DNA of 64,000 bases from Scybalosoma faecavium (GTDB lineage: Bacteria > Bacillota > Clostridia > Christensenellales > Christensenellaceae). Each line of letters begins with the position of its first letter. The stretch's first letter is position 1. This document shows, one piece after another, positions 57,653-64,000 of this stretch. The notes below the pieces were generated by a model that made no database searches, had not been told where the DNA came from, and saw only the letters and a program-made list of their open reading frames with translations. Location: the NCBI GenBank assembly GCA_018716135.1, contig DVKG01000012.1, forward strand, positions 62,001 to 126,000. Direction: 5' to 3'. A program made the position numbers and the translations under genes.

Positions 57653-59494
57653 TTACTTTTTATCGTCGTCTACGACCTCGTAGTCTGCATCAACTACATT
57701 GTCGTCCTGAGCTGCTCCTGCGCCTGCGCCGGGATCTCCAGCACCCGGAGTGCCCTGCGCACCCTGCTGCTGATAAATCTTCCCGAACGTCTCCTGCGAA
57801 GCCTGAACAAGAGCATCTGTAGCGAGCTTAATCTCCTCTACGTTCGTACCTGCGACCGCCTTCTTCAGAGTTTCGACCTTTTCTTCGAGGGCTTTCTTTT
57901 CTGCATCCGGAATCTTTTTGCCGAGATCCTTGATAGTCTTTTCTGTCTGATATATCAGGCTGTCGGCGTTGTTGCGAGCTTCGATTTCCTCTTTGCGCTT
58001 CTTATCTTCTTCTGCGAATTTCTCAGCTTCTTTTACTGCTGCATCTATATCTGCATCGGAGAGGTTTGTAGAAGCTGTAATTGTAATGTTCTGCTCGTTT
58101 CCTGTACCCATGTCCTTTGCGGAAACATGAACTATGCCGTTTGCGTCAATATCAAACGAAACTTCAATCTGAGGTACGCCTCTGGGAGCTGCGGGAATGC
58201 CCGTCAGGTTGAAACGGCCCAAAGTCTTGTTGTCCGCCGCCATCTCACGCTCGCCCTGGAGCACGTGAATTTCAACGCTTGTCTGACCGTCGGCAGCCGT
58301 AGAGAATACCTGACTCTTCTTAGCGGGGATGGTTGTGTTGCGGTCAATCAGCTTTGTGAATACGCCGCCCAGAGTTTCTATACCCAGAGAAAGCGGAGTT
58401 ACGTCAAGCAGCAGCACGTCCTTAACTTCACCGCCCAGTACGCCCGCCTGAATAGCAGCGCCGAGAGCTACGCACTCATCGGGGTTGATACCCTTGAAAG
58501 GCTCTTTGCCCGTGATTCTCTTAACCATGTCCTGAACTGCGGGAATTCTGGAAGAACCGCCGACCAGTACGATTTTATCTACCTCGGAAGGCTTCAGACC
58601 TGCGTCAGAAAGAGCGCGGTTTGTCGGACCTTCTGTAGCTTTTACAAGATCCTCTGTCAGCTTGTCGAACTGAGCGCGAGAGAGCGTCAGGTCGAGATGC
58701 TTCGGACCGGAAGCGTCCATCGTGATGAAGGGGAGGTTGATGTTTGTCTGCATTACGCCGGAAAGGTCAATCTTTGCCTTCTCAGCTGCATCTTTCAGAC
58801 GCTGCATAGCCGCTGCATCTCCGGACAAATCAATGCCCTCGGCCTTCTTGAATTCTGCTACCATCCAATCTACAATCTTGTTGTCGAAGTCGTCGCCGCC
58901 CAGACGGTTGTTGCCGCTGGTAGCCAGAACCTCAATTACGCCTCCGCCGATCTCCAGCAAAGATACGTCGAATGTACCGCCGCCCAGGTCGTATACCAGT
59001 ATCTTCTGGCTGTCTTCTTTATCCAGACCATACGCAAGCGCAGCAGCCGTAGGCTCGTTTACAATACGAAGAACTTCCAGACCTGCTATCTTACCTGCGT
59101 CCTTCGTAGCCTGGCGCTGAGCGTCGGAGAAATAAGCCGGAACTGTAATTACAGCCTGAGTTACTGTTTCTCCGAGATATGCCTCTGCATCAGCCTTCAA
59201 TTTGGAAAGTATCATTGCGGATATTTCCTGCGGGCTGTAGGATTTGCCGTCGATAGTTACGCGTCTGTCAGTACCCATATCGCGCTTGATAGAAGAAATC
59301 GTGCGGTCGTGGTTTGTTACAGCCTGACGCTTAGCGACCTGACCTACCAGACGCTCGCCGTTCTTAGTGAACGCTACTACAGAAGCCGTAGTACGCGCGC
59401 CTTCCGCGTTAGGGATTACCGTAGGCTCGCCGCCTTCCATTACTGCTACACAGCTATTTGTTGTACCTAAGTCTATACCAATTACTTTGCTCAT
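57653..59494 (-). CDS. dnaK: Chaperone DnaK (Hsp70)
   Basis: 613 residues. ATPase domain with IGIDLGTTNSCVAVMEGGE, IVNEPTAAALAYGLD, VYDLGGGTFDVSLLE and KIVLVGGSSRIPAVQ; substrate-binding domain (DVTPLSLGIETLGG) and a Gly/Ala/Asp-rich tail ending DADYEVVDDDKK. Typical Gram-positive length. ATG 59494 follows TTAGGAGGT. A long open frame on the opposite strand (58127-59470) is the usual DnaK antisense artefact. Confidence 0.98.
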   Translation of the reverse strand: MSKVIGIDLGTTNSCVAVMEGGEPTVIPNAEGARTTASVVAFTKNGERLVGQVAKRQAVTNHDRTISSIKRDMGTDRRVTIDGKSYSPQEISAMILSKLKADAEAYLGETVTQAVITVPAYFSDAQRQATKDAGKIAGLEVLRIVNEPTAAALAYGLDKEDSQKILVYDLGGGTFDVSLLEIGGGVIEVLATSGNNRLGGDDFDNKIVDWMVAEFKKAEGIDLSGDAAAMQRLKDAAEKAKIDLSGVMQTNINLPFITMDASGPKHLDLTLSRAQFDKLTEDLVKATEGPTNRALSDAGLKPSEVDKIVLVGGSSRIPAVQDMVKRITGKEPFKGINPDECVALGAAIQAGVLGGEVKDVLLLDVTPLSLGIETLGGVFTKLIDRNTTIPAKKSQVFSTAADGQTSVEIHVLQGEREMAADNKTLGRFNLTGIPAAPRGVPQIEVSFDIDANGIVHVSAKDMGTGNEQNITITASTNLSDADIDAAVKEAEKFAEEDKKRKEEIEARNNADSLIYQTEKTIKDLGKKIPDAEKKALEEKVETLKKAVAGTNVEEIKLATDALVQASQETFGKIYQQQGAQGTPGAGDPGAGAGAAQDDNVVDADYEVVDDDKK

Positions 59495-59568
59495 AACTAT
59501 TTACCTCCTAAATTGCCCTATGGCATGTGTGTTGCTTGTCAATAATCTATTTATGTTAACGCACCGAG

Positions 59569-60156
59569 TCAGGATATAACCTTGACCATGCTGTGGCGCA
59601 AAACTTTATCTTTGTACGTAAAGCCCTTCATCAGAACTTCTTTTACCTGTCCGCTTTCTTCACCCTCTTCCGGCTCGACCTGCATAACGGCGTTGTGCAA
59701 ATTCGGATCGAAACTTTCGCCTTCGGCCGCTATCTCTTTAGCCCCGAGCTTTTCCATTGCGTCCAGCATCTGGCGCATGACCATCTCAACGCCTTTTTTC
59801 AGCGCGCTTTCTTCATCTGCGGCCGCCGCGAGGCCTCTTTCGAGATTATCCAGCACGGGCAGAATTGCTTCCAGCGCGTCCATCTGACCATCCTCATAAG
59901 CCTTAGAAGATGCGGCTGCGTTTCTCTTTTTGTAGTTTTCAAAATCGGCGCGTTCGCGAATCAGAGCATTCAGGTACTCTTCCTTTTCAGCCTTAAGCTT
60001 TTCTATTTCCGAGTTTTTCTCGCTCTTTTTTTCTTTTTTAGAAGCTTTGTCTGACTTTTTCTCAGCATCTTCCTGAGGTTCTGTCTCCGCCGCTTCCGTT
60101 TCTATCGCGTCCTGTTCTATCTCTTCGTTTAATATATCTTTTTCCTTTTCTGCCAT
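59569..60156 (-). CDS. grpE: Nucleotide exchange factor GrpE
   Basis: 195 residues. A Glu/Lys-rich disordered N-terminus (1-65), a coiled coil with LNALIRERADFENYKKRNA, and the C-terminal head domain ending MKGFTYKDKVLRHSMVKVI. It releases ADP from DnaK. Second gene of the operon; the start follows AAGGATGGTACTGAC. Confidence 0.96.
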   Translation of the reverse strand: MAEKEKDILNEEIEQDAIETEAAETEPQEDAEKKSDKASKKEKKSEKNSEIEKLKAEKEEYLNALIRERADFENYKKRNAAASSKAYEDGQMDALEAILPVLDNLERGLAAAADEESALKKGVEMVMRQMLDAMEKLGAKEIAAEGESFDPNLHNAVMQVEPEEGEESGQVKEVLMKGFTYKDKVLRHSMVKVIS

Positions 60157-60211
60157 GTCAGTACCATCCTTCCGCGTGGTTACGCAATCGTTCTAAGTCT
60201 TCTTTTGTATA

Positions 60212-61249
60212 TCAGCCGTCCGGCTTCAGCATATTGCTGAGTATATGGTTTATGCTCTCCCCTATGTAATTCATCACGGAAAGCACTCTGGCGTAATCCA
60301 TTCTGGTCGGACCGATAACGCCGAAGGAGCCTATCGTGTCGTTGCCCGCACGATATGTCGCAGTTATTACGCTCATATCCTTCAGTTCGTCTACGCCGTT
60401 CTCATGCCCGATTTTTATTGTAAACTCCATATCCATCGAGCTGTCCAAAAGATTGTAAAGCACATCTTTAGTTTCTAACAGCTGTAGGAAGCCGCGCGCC
60501 CTTTCAAGATCGCGATACTCCGGATGATTGAATATATTGTTAGCTCCGCCCAGCACTATCGACCTCTGAGACTGTCTCGACCTGCTCTGAACAATATCCA
60601 GCAGGCTTTCCATAAATCTCCTATGCTCGCTCATCTCTCTGCTCATCATAGATCTGACAGAAGCCACAGCTTCAGCCAATCGCTGATTCGCGACTTTCTC
60701 AGTCAGCACATTCGAGATCATTTCCAAGTAGCTCTCATCCATACCGGGTTCGAGCGGAATAACCGTATCTTTAACCAATCCGGTGTTAAAAACAAATAAC
60801 AAAAGACCGCGAACTTCGGATAGCTTTACTATCTGAATACGCTTTATCTCCGTTCTGTCTATCTGCGGCGGAAGTACGAGACTCGTCATGTGGGTCACAT
60901 CCGACAACACCTTTGCCGTCGCATTGACCACCGCTTCCATCTCGCCCATTTTCTCGTCGTAATAAGCCTTGATGTGCTCGCGTTCCGGAGTTGACAAACT
61001 GCCCACACGCATCAACGTATCTACATACAGACGATACGCCTTATCCGACGGCATTCGTCCCGCAGAAGTATGAGGCTGCTCCAGATACCCTTCCTCTTCT
61101 AAATCTGCCATTTCGTTTCGTATTGTGGCTGATGACAGCTTTAGATCGGCACGCTTTGACAGAGTGCGCGACCCGACCGGAATGCCCGTCAAAATATAGT
61201 CGTCGATAATCGCCTGTAGGATTTTGGTTTTTCTATCCGTTAGAGCCAT
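60212..61249 (-). CDS. hrcA: Heat-inducible repressor HrcA
   Basis: 345 residues. N-terminal winged helix (MALTDRKTKILQAIIDDYILTGIPVGSRTLSKRADLKLSSATIRNEMADLEEEGYLEQPHTSAGRMPS) and the GAF-like and C-terminal domains of HrcA. It binds the CIRCE site 24 bases upstream and represses its own operon, with GroEL as the usual co-factor. ATG 61249 gives the family start; the longer open frame would run through the operator. Confidence 0.97.
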   Translation of the reverse strand: MALTDRKTKILQAIIDDYILTGIPVGSRTLSKRADLKLSSATIRNEMADLEEEGYLEQPHTSAGRMPSDKAYRLYVDTLMRVGSLSTPEREHIKAYYDEKMGEMEAVVNATAKVLSDVTHMTSLVLPPQIDRTEIKRIQIVKLSEVRGLLLFVFNTGLVKDTVIPLEPGMDESYLEMISNVLTEKVANQRLAEAVASVRSMMSREMSEHRRFMESLLDIVQSRSRQSQRSIVLGGANNIFNHPEYRDLERARGFLQLLETKDVLYNLLDSSMDMEFTIKIGHENGVDELKDMSVITATYRAGNDTIGSFGVIGPTRMDYARVLSVMNYIGESINHILSNMLKPDG

Positions 61250-61272
61250 ATCGCTTACCCCACTTTTCTTTG

Positions 61273-61299
61273 TTAGCACTCTCGGTTGTCGAGTGCTAA
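61273..61299. promoter_or_regulatory. CIRCE operator
   Basis: Perfect CIRCE: TTAGCACTC (61273-61281), nine-base spacer, GAGTGCTAA (61291-61299). Binding site of HrcA, just downstream of the operon start site. Confidence 0.98.
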
Positions 61300-61310
61300 C
61301 ATCTGATATA

Positions 61311-61339
61311 AAGATACCATACGCCCCTACTTTTGTCAA
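61311..61339 (-). promoter_or_regulatory. Promoter of hrcA-grpE-dnaK-dnaJ
   Basis: On the minus strand perfect TTGACA (61339-61334), 17-bp spacer, TATCTT (61316-61311); start near 61304, next to CIRCE. Confidence 0.85.
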
Positions 61340-61359
61340 TAGCTTTTCAAGAAATATAA

Positions 61360-61392
61360 AAAATATTCGCGAGAAAACCCTGCGAATATTTT
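61360..61392 (-). terminator. Terminator of hemW
   Basis: An 11-bp stem (61360-61370 with 61382-61392) and on the minus strand a TTTTTTATATTTC tail. Confidence 0.85.
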
Positions 61393-61417
61393 GTGAAAAA
61401 CACAAGATAAGGAGTTT

Positions 61418-62518
61418 TTACTTTGCCATAACGTCCCATATCTTAACTACTATTGTATTTTGTATATCCATTCCGGCATCAGTCAGAATCAACCGGCCTT
61501 CCTCAAGCTTAGCAAGGCCGTGCTTTACCAGCTGCTCTGTAAGCTGCTCCGCCGCGCGGCTCTCTCCTATCACGCTCATCGGCATTCCGCGCACAAGCCT
61601 TGTTTCAAGCATAACGCGCTCTATCCTGACGTCGCCTATAGTCTGGGAGGAAACGCTGAGCTTTCTCCCGCGCTCAGCCGACTTGATGTATTTTCTTAAA
61701 TCAGTCATATTGCCGAATCTCTCTCCGCCATAGCACGAATGAGCCCCAAGCCCCAGGCCTATGTAATCCTCAAGCAGCCAGTATTTTAAATTATGCTTGC
61801 TCTCAAATCCCGGTTTTGAAAAGTTGGATATCTCATACCGCGAGAAGCCGGCTTGCTCCAGCTCACCTTTTATAGCATAGAACATCTCCCTATCCTCATC
61901 CTCCTCCGGCTGGACGCAGCCGTACATCGGGACGCCCGGCTCCAGCTTGAGCGCATATGCTGATATATGCTGAAGCCCAAGCAAAGCCAGCATACGCGCG
62001 CTCTCTTCCGCCATACCGCGGGTCTGCCCGGGCAGACTGTACATAAGGTCGGCGCTTATATTTTTAAATCCGATTTTTTTCGCATTGTCCAACGCATTTA
62101 GAAAGTCCTGATAGCTGTGTATCCTCCCTATTGCTCTGAGAAGCTCCGGCTGCGTCGCCTGCAATCCCATAGACACTCTGTCCGCGCCAACGCTTTTGTA
62201 CTCACGAGCCTTGCTCTCGGAAAAAGACTCCGGGTTCGCCTCTATAGTAAATTCTTTTGCTTCTATATTTATATATCTTGATATTCCATCTACAAGTCTC
62301 GTCAGATTGCCTTCTTTTAGAACAGAGGGCGTGCCTCCTCCGATATAAACCGTTTCTGCCGTAAGTTCTTTTTCCGCATATTTTTCCGCCTCTTTTATTA
62401 CTGCGTTTATATATGCGTCCTCCTTGTCGGCAAGGCCGGAATACGAAGCAAAGTCGCAGTATCCGCACTTTGATTTGCAGAATGGTATGTGTACATATAA
62501 TCCTATTGTATTACTCAT
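61418..62518 (-). CDS. hemW: Radical SAM heme chaperone HemW-like
   Basis: 366 residues. Cluster motif HIPFCKSKCGYCDF (CxxxCxxC), SAM-binding YIGGGTPSVL, TIEANPES and GADRVSMGLQATQPELLRAIGR, then a C-terminal HemW domain (YWLLEDYIGLGLGAHSC). HemW proteins bind heme and deliver it to target enzymes; they are often misnamed HemN. In the motif region the residue after CDF shows the HemW form. ATG 62518 has AAAGGA seven bases upstream. lepA lies upstream of hemW on the same strand, an order often seen in Firmicutes; hemW is followed by hrcA here. Confidence 0.93.
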   Translation of the reverse strand: MSNTIGLYVHIPFCKSKCGYCDFASYSGLADKEDAYINAVIKEAEKYAEKELTAETVYIGGGTPSVLKEGNLTRLVDGISRYINIEAKEFTIEANPESFSESKAREYKSVGADRVSMGLQATQPELLRAIGRIHSYQDFLNALDNAKKIGFKNISADLMYSLPGQTRGMAEESARMLALLGLQHISAYALKLEPGVPMYGCVQPEEDEDREMFYAIKGELEQAGFSRYEISNFSKPGFESKHNLKYWLLEDYIGLGLGAHSCYGGERFGNMTDLRKYIKSAERGRKLSVSSQTIGDVRIERVMLETRLVRGMPMSVIGESRAAEQLTEQLVKHGLAKLEEGRLILTDAGMDIQNTIVVKIWDVMAK

Positions 62519-62540
62519 ACGCATCCTTTCTTTTTCCATT

Positions 62541-62567
62541 TAATATATTACGAAATTTAATATATTA
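62541..62567. promoter_or_regulatory. Duplicated TAATATATTA palindromes upstream of hemW
   Basis: Two identical self-complementary TAATATATTA sequences (62541-62550 and 62558-62567) lie 17 bp apart, start to start, in the hemW leader. A TATAAT on the minus strand lies just upstream. Could be a paired operator or simply AT-rich chance. Confidence 0.3.
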
Positions 62568-62653
62568 TTAATTATAACACAAATAAACAAAACTGATTGC
62601 AAGTATACATTTATTAGTATCTATAAAATAAATCATTTTTAAAAACTTACAAT

Positions 62654-62678
62654 AAAAAGCTCCCGCGCAGGGAGCTTT
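62654..62678. terminator. Terminator of lepA
   Basis: AAAAGCTCCC (62654-62663) with GGGAGCTTTT (62669-62678), five-base loop; T run on the minus strand inside and after the stem (TTTTTAT). Confidence 0.9.
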
Positions 62679-62690
62679 TCACATCTTAAA

Positions 62691-64000
62691 TCAATCAAGC
62701 TTGAGCACAGACATAAACGCTTCGGACGGCACCTCTACCGAACCGACCTGTCTCATGCGCTTTTTTCCTTCTTTTTGTTTTTCCAAAAGCTTTTTTTTAC
62801 GCGATATGTCGCCGCCGTAGCACTTCGCGAGCACGTCCTTCCGCATAGCGCGGACCGTCTCTCTGGCGATAATCTTCCCTCCTATCGCCGCCTGAATCGG
62901 CACTTCGAACATCTGGCGCGGAATAACCTCCTTCAGCTTTTCAGCTATTCCTCTGCCGCGTGCGTAAGCTCTGTCTTTGTGAACTATGAGCGAAAGCGCG
63001 TCGCACATATCTCCGTTCAGAAGTATATCCAAGCGGACCAATTCGCTCTTCTCATATCGTTTTATCTCATAATCCATGGAGGCGTACCCTCTCGTGCGGG
63101 ATTTGAGAAGATCAAAGAAATCGTATATTATCTCTGAGAGCGGAATATCGTAGTGCAGAACGGCGCGAGTCTCTTCCATGTATTCCATGTTTTTGAACAC
63201 GCCGCGCTTTTCCTGACAGAGATCCATGACCGCGCCCACGTATTCCGTAGGAGTCATTACGGACACTCCTGCGATAGGCTCTTCCATATAGTCTATCTCT
63301 GCGGGATCGGGCAGATTCGAAGGATTGTCTACTTTAAGCACCGTGCCGTCTGTCTTTATGACGCGGTAGCTTACCGAAGGAGCTGTCGTCACAAGATCCA
63401 AATCGAACTCTCTCTCCAGACGCATTTGAACTATCTCCATATGCAGCAATCCTAAAAAGCCGCATCTAAAGCCAAATCCAAGCGCCGTGGATACGTCCGG
63501 TTCAAACAGAAGCGAGGCGTCGTTCAGCTCCAGCTTTTCCAGTGCGTCGCGAAGGTCATCGTATCTCGCACCATCCGCGGGATATATTCCGCAGAACACC
63601 ATCGGCGTAACCTTTTTATACCCGGGCAGAGGCTCCGGCGCGCCGCCGACCGCATTTGTTATCGTGTCGCCCACGCGCGTATCAGCCACGTTTTTTATGC
63701 TGGCAGCAATGTACCCTACATCTCCGGCTTCCAGAATATCAGTTCTTTTGAGAGAAGGCGTAAACACGCCTACTTCTACGACTTCGTATTCTTTTCCCAC
63801 GGCCATAAAGCGCACGGCGTCTCCCGCTTTTACACTGCCCTCTTTTATCCTTACAAAGCTTATCGCGCCCTTGTAGTTGTCGTAATAGGAATCGAAAATA
63901 AGAGCGCGAAGCGGAGCTTGTTCTTCTCCGGAAGGAGCCGGGAGATAATCTACTATAGCATCCAGCACTTCATCAATTCCTATTCCGTTTTTAGCGCTTA
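62691..64000 (-). CDS. lepA: Elongation factor 4 (LepA), 5' end outside the window
   Basis: The C-terminal 436 codons of LepA (full length about 600). The frame is open to the window edge and starts SAKNGIGIDEVLDAIVDYLPAPSG, the end of the GTPase domain. Then domain II (ALIFDSYYDNYKGAISFVRI), the LepA-specific GFRCGFLGLLHMEIVQMRLEREFDLDLVTTAPSV, and the C-terminal KKKLLEKQKEGKKRMRQVGSVEVPSEAFMSVL tail unique to LepA. A ribosomal GTPase that back-translocates or remodels stalled or initiating ribosomes. Confidence 0.97.
   Translation of the reverse strand, partial: SAKNGIGIDEVLDAIVDYLPAPSGEEQAPLRALIFDSYYDNYKGAISFVRIKEGSVKAGDAVRFMAVGKEYEVVEVGVFTPSLKRTDILEAGDVGYIAASIKNVADTRVGDTITNAVGGAPEPLPGYKKVTPMVFCGIYPADGARYDDLRDALEKLELNDASLLFEPDVSTALGFGFRCGFLGLLHMEIVQMRLEREFDLDLVTTAPSVSYRVIKTDGTVLKVDNPSNLPDPAEIDYMEEPIAGVSVMTPTEYVGAVMDLCQEKRGVFKNMEYMEETRAVLHYDIPLSEIIYDFFDLLKSRTRGYASMDYEIKRYEKSELVRLDILLNGDMCDALSLIVHKDRAYARGRGIAEKLKEVIPRQMFEVPIQAAIGGKIIARETVRAMRKDVLAKCYGGDISRKKKLLEKQKEGKKRMRQVGSVEVPSEAFMSVLKLD

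Noticed and set aside
58127..59470. 447-codon open frame opposite dnaK
   Set aside because: Antisense frames of this length are a known codon-bias artefact of dnaK; no RBS and no family likeness.

Overview
The window looks like chromosome of a Gram-positive anaerobe of the class Clostridia, probably a gut-type organism. The evidence is a group A [FeFe]-hydrogenase with its TM1266-type companion, HrcA/CIRCE control of grpE-dnaK-dnaJ, MutS2, a ZapA-U32 peptidase-MutS2 gene order, EF-P, a YtxC-type sporulation protein, a Spo0A-type DNA-binding domain, and AGGAGG ribosome sites with sigma-A promoters throughout. Gene density is high and there are no insertion sequences, prophage genes or CRISPR arrays. 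The exact genus cannot be read from the sequence.

Layout. 1-2.4 kb: end of a flavin/NAD oxidoreductase subunit and hydA, convergent with a small hydrogenase-system regulator gene. 2.5-6.6 kb (minus): flippase-nfo-pepP-efp operon. 6.7-10.9 kb: two unknown small proteins, nitroreductase, flavo-diiron protein, cinA. 10.9-20.5 kb (minus): sugar ABC importer without an ATPase, a CARDB-like surface protein, ilvE, tyrS-yigZ, a PLP aminotransferase. 21.1-26.0 kb: ytxC, an NfeD/SPFH membrane pair, an M20 hydrolase with an Fe-alcohol dehydrogenase. 26.7-31 kb: polar amino-acid ABC importer and a MarR/YczE-like module with a perfect operator. 31-36.1 kb (minus): asnS, a DacF-like protein, a SpoIIM-like membrane protein, a Spo0A-like protein and a DUF368 lipid-carrier translocase. 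36.3-39.3 kb: DUF1622, PflX-type radical SAM, M18 aminopeptidase, tRNA-Leu(CAA). 39.3-40.65 kb: an accessory gap with very small genes and three 139-bp tandem repeats made of hairpins. 40.6-44 kb: MATE pump, moaC-moaA-MOSC. 44-55 kb (minus): zapA-like/coiled coil, U32 peptidase, mutS2, DUF523, response regulator, histidine kinase, HtrA. 55-64 kb (minus): amidohydrolase-GNAT fusion, hrcA-grpE-dnaK-dnaJ, hemW, lepA (partial).

Working together. The clearest units are the heat-shock operon under CIRCE, the H2-metabolism block, a two-component system read together with a membrane HtrA protease, and two ABC importers. The most unusual content is: (a) homologues whose active-site residues are replaced, namely a DacF-like protein lacking both the nucleophilic Ser and the KTG Lys, a Spo0A-like protein with a dead receiver next to it, and an M20 hydrolase with Ser for the catalytic Glu; (b) a 655-residue ZapA-domain protein whose C-terminal 560 residues are a repetitive coiled coil; (c) an amidohydrolase fused to an acetyltransferase; (d) a multi-hairpin repeat family with three tandem copies at 40.2-40.6 kb and one lone copy in the tyrS leader; and (e) undescribed micro-genes beside tRNA-Leu. 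No complete new defence or mobile system is visible.
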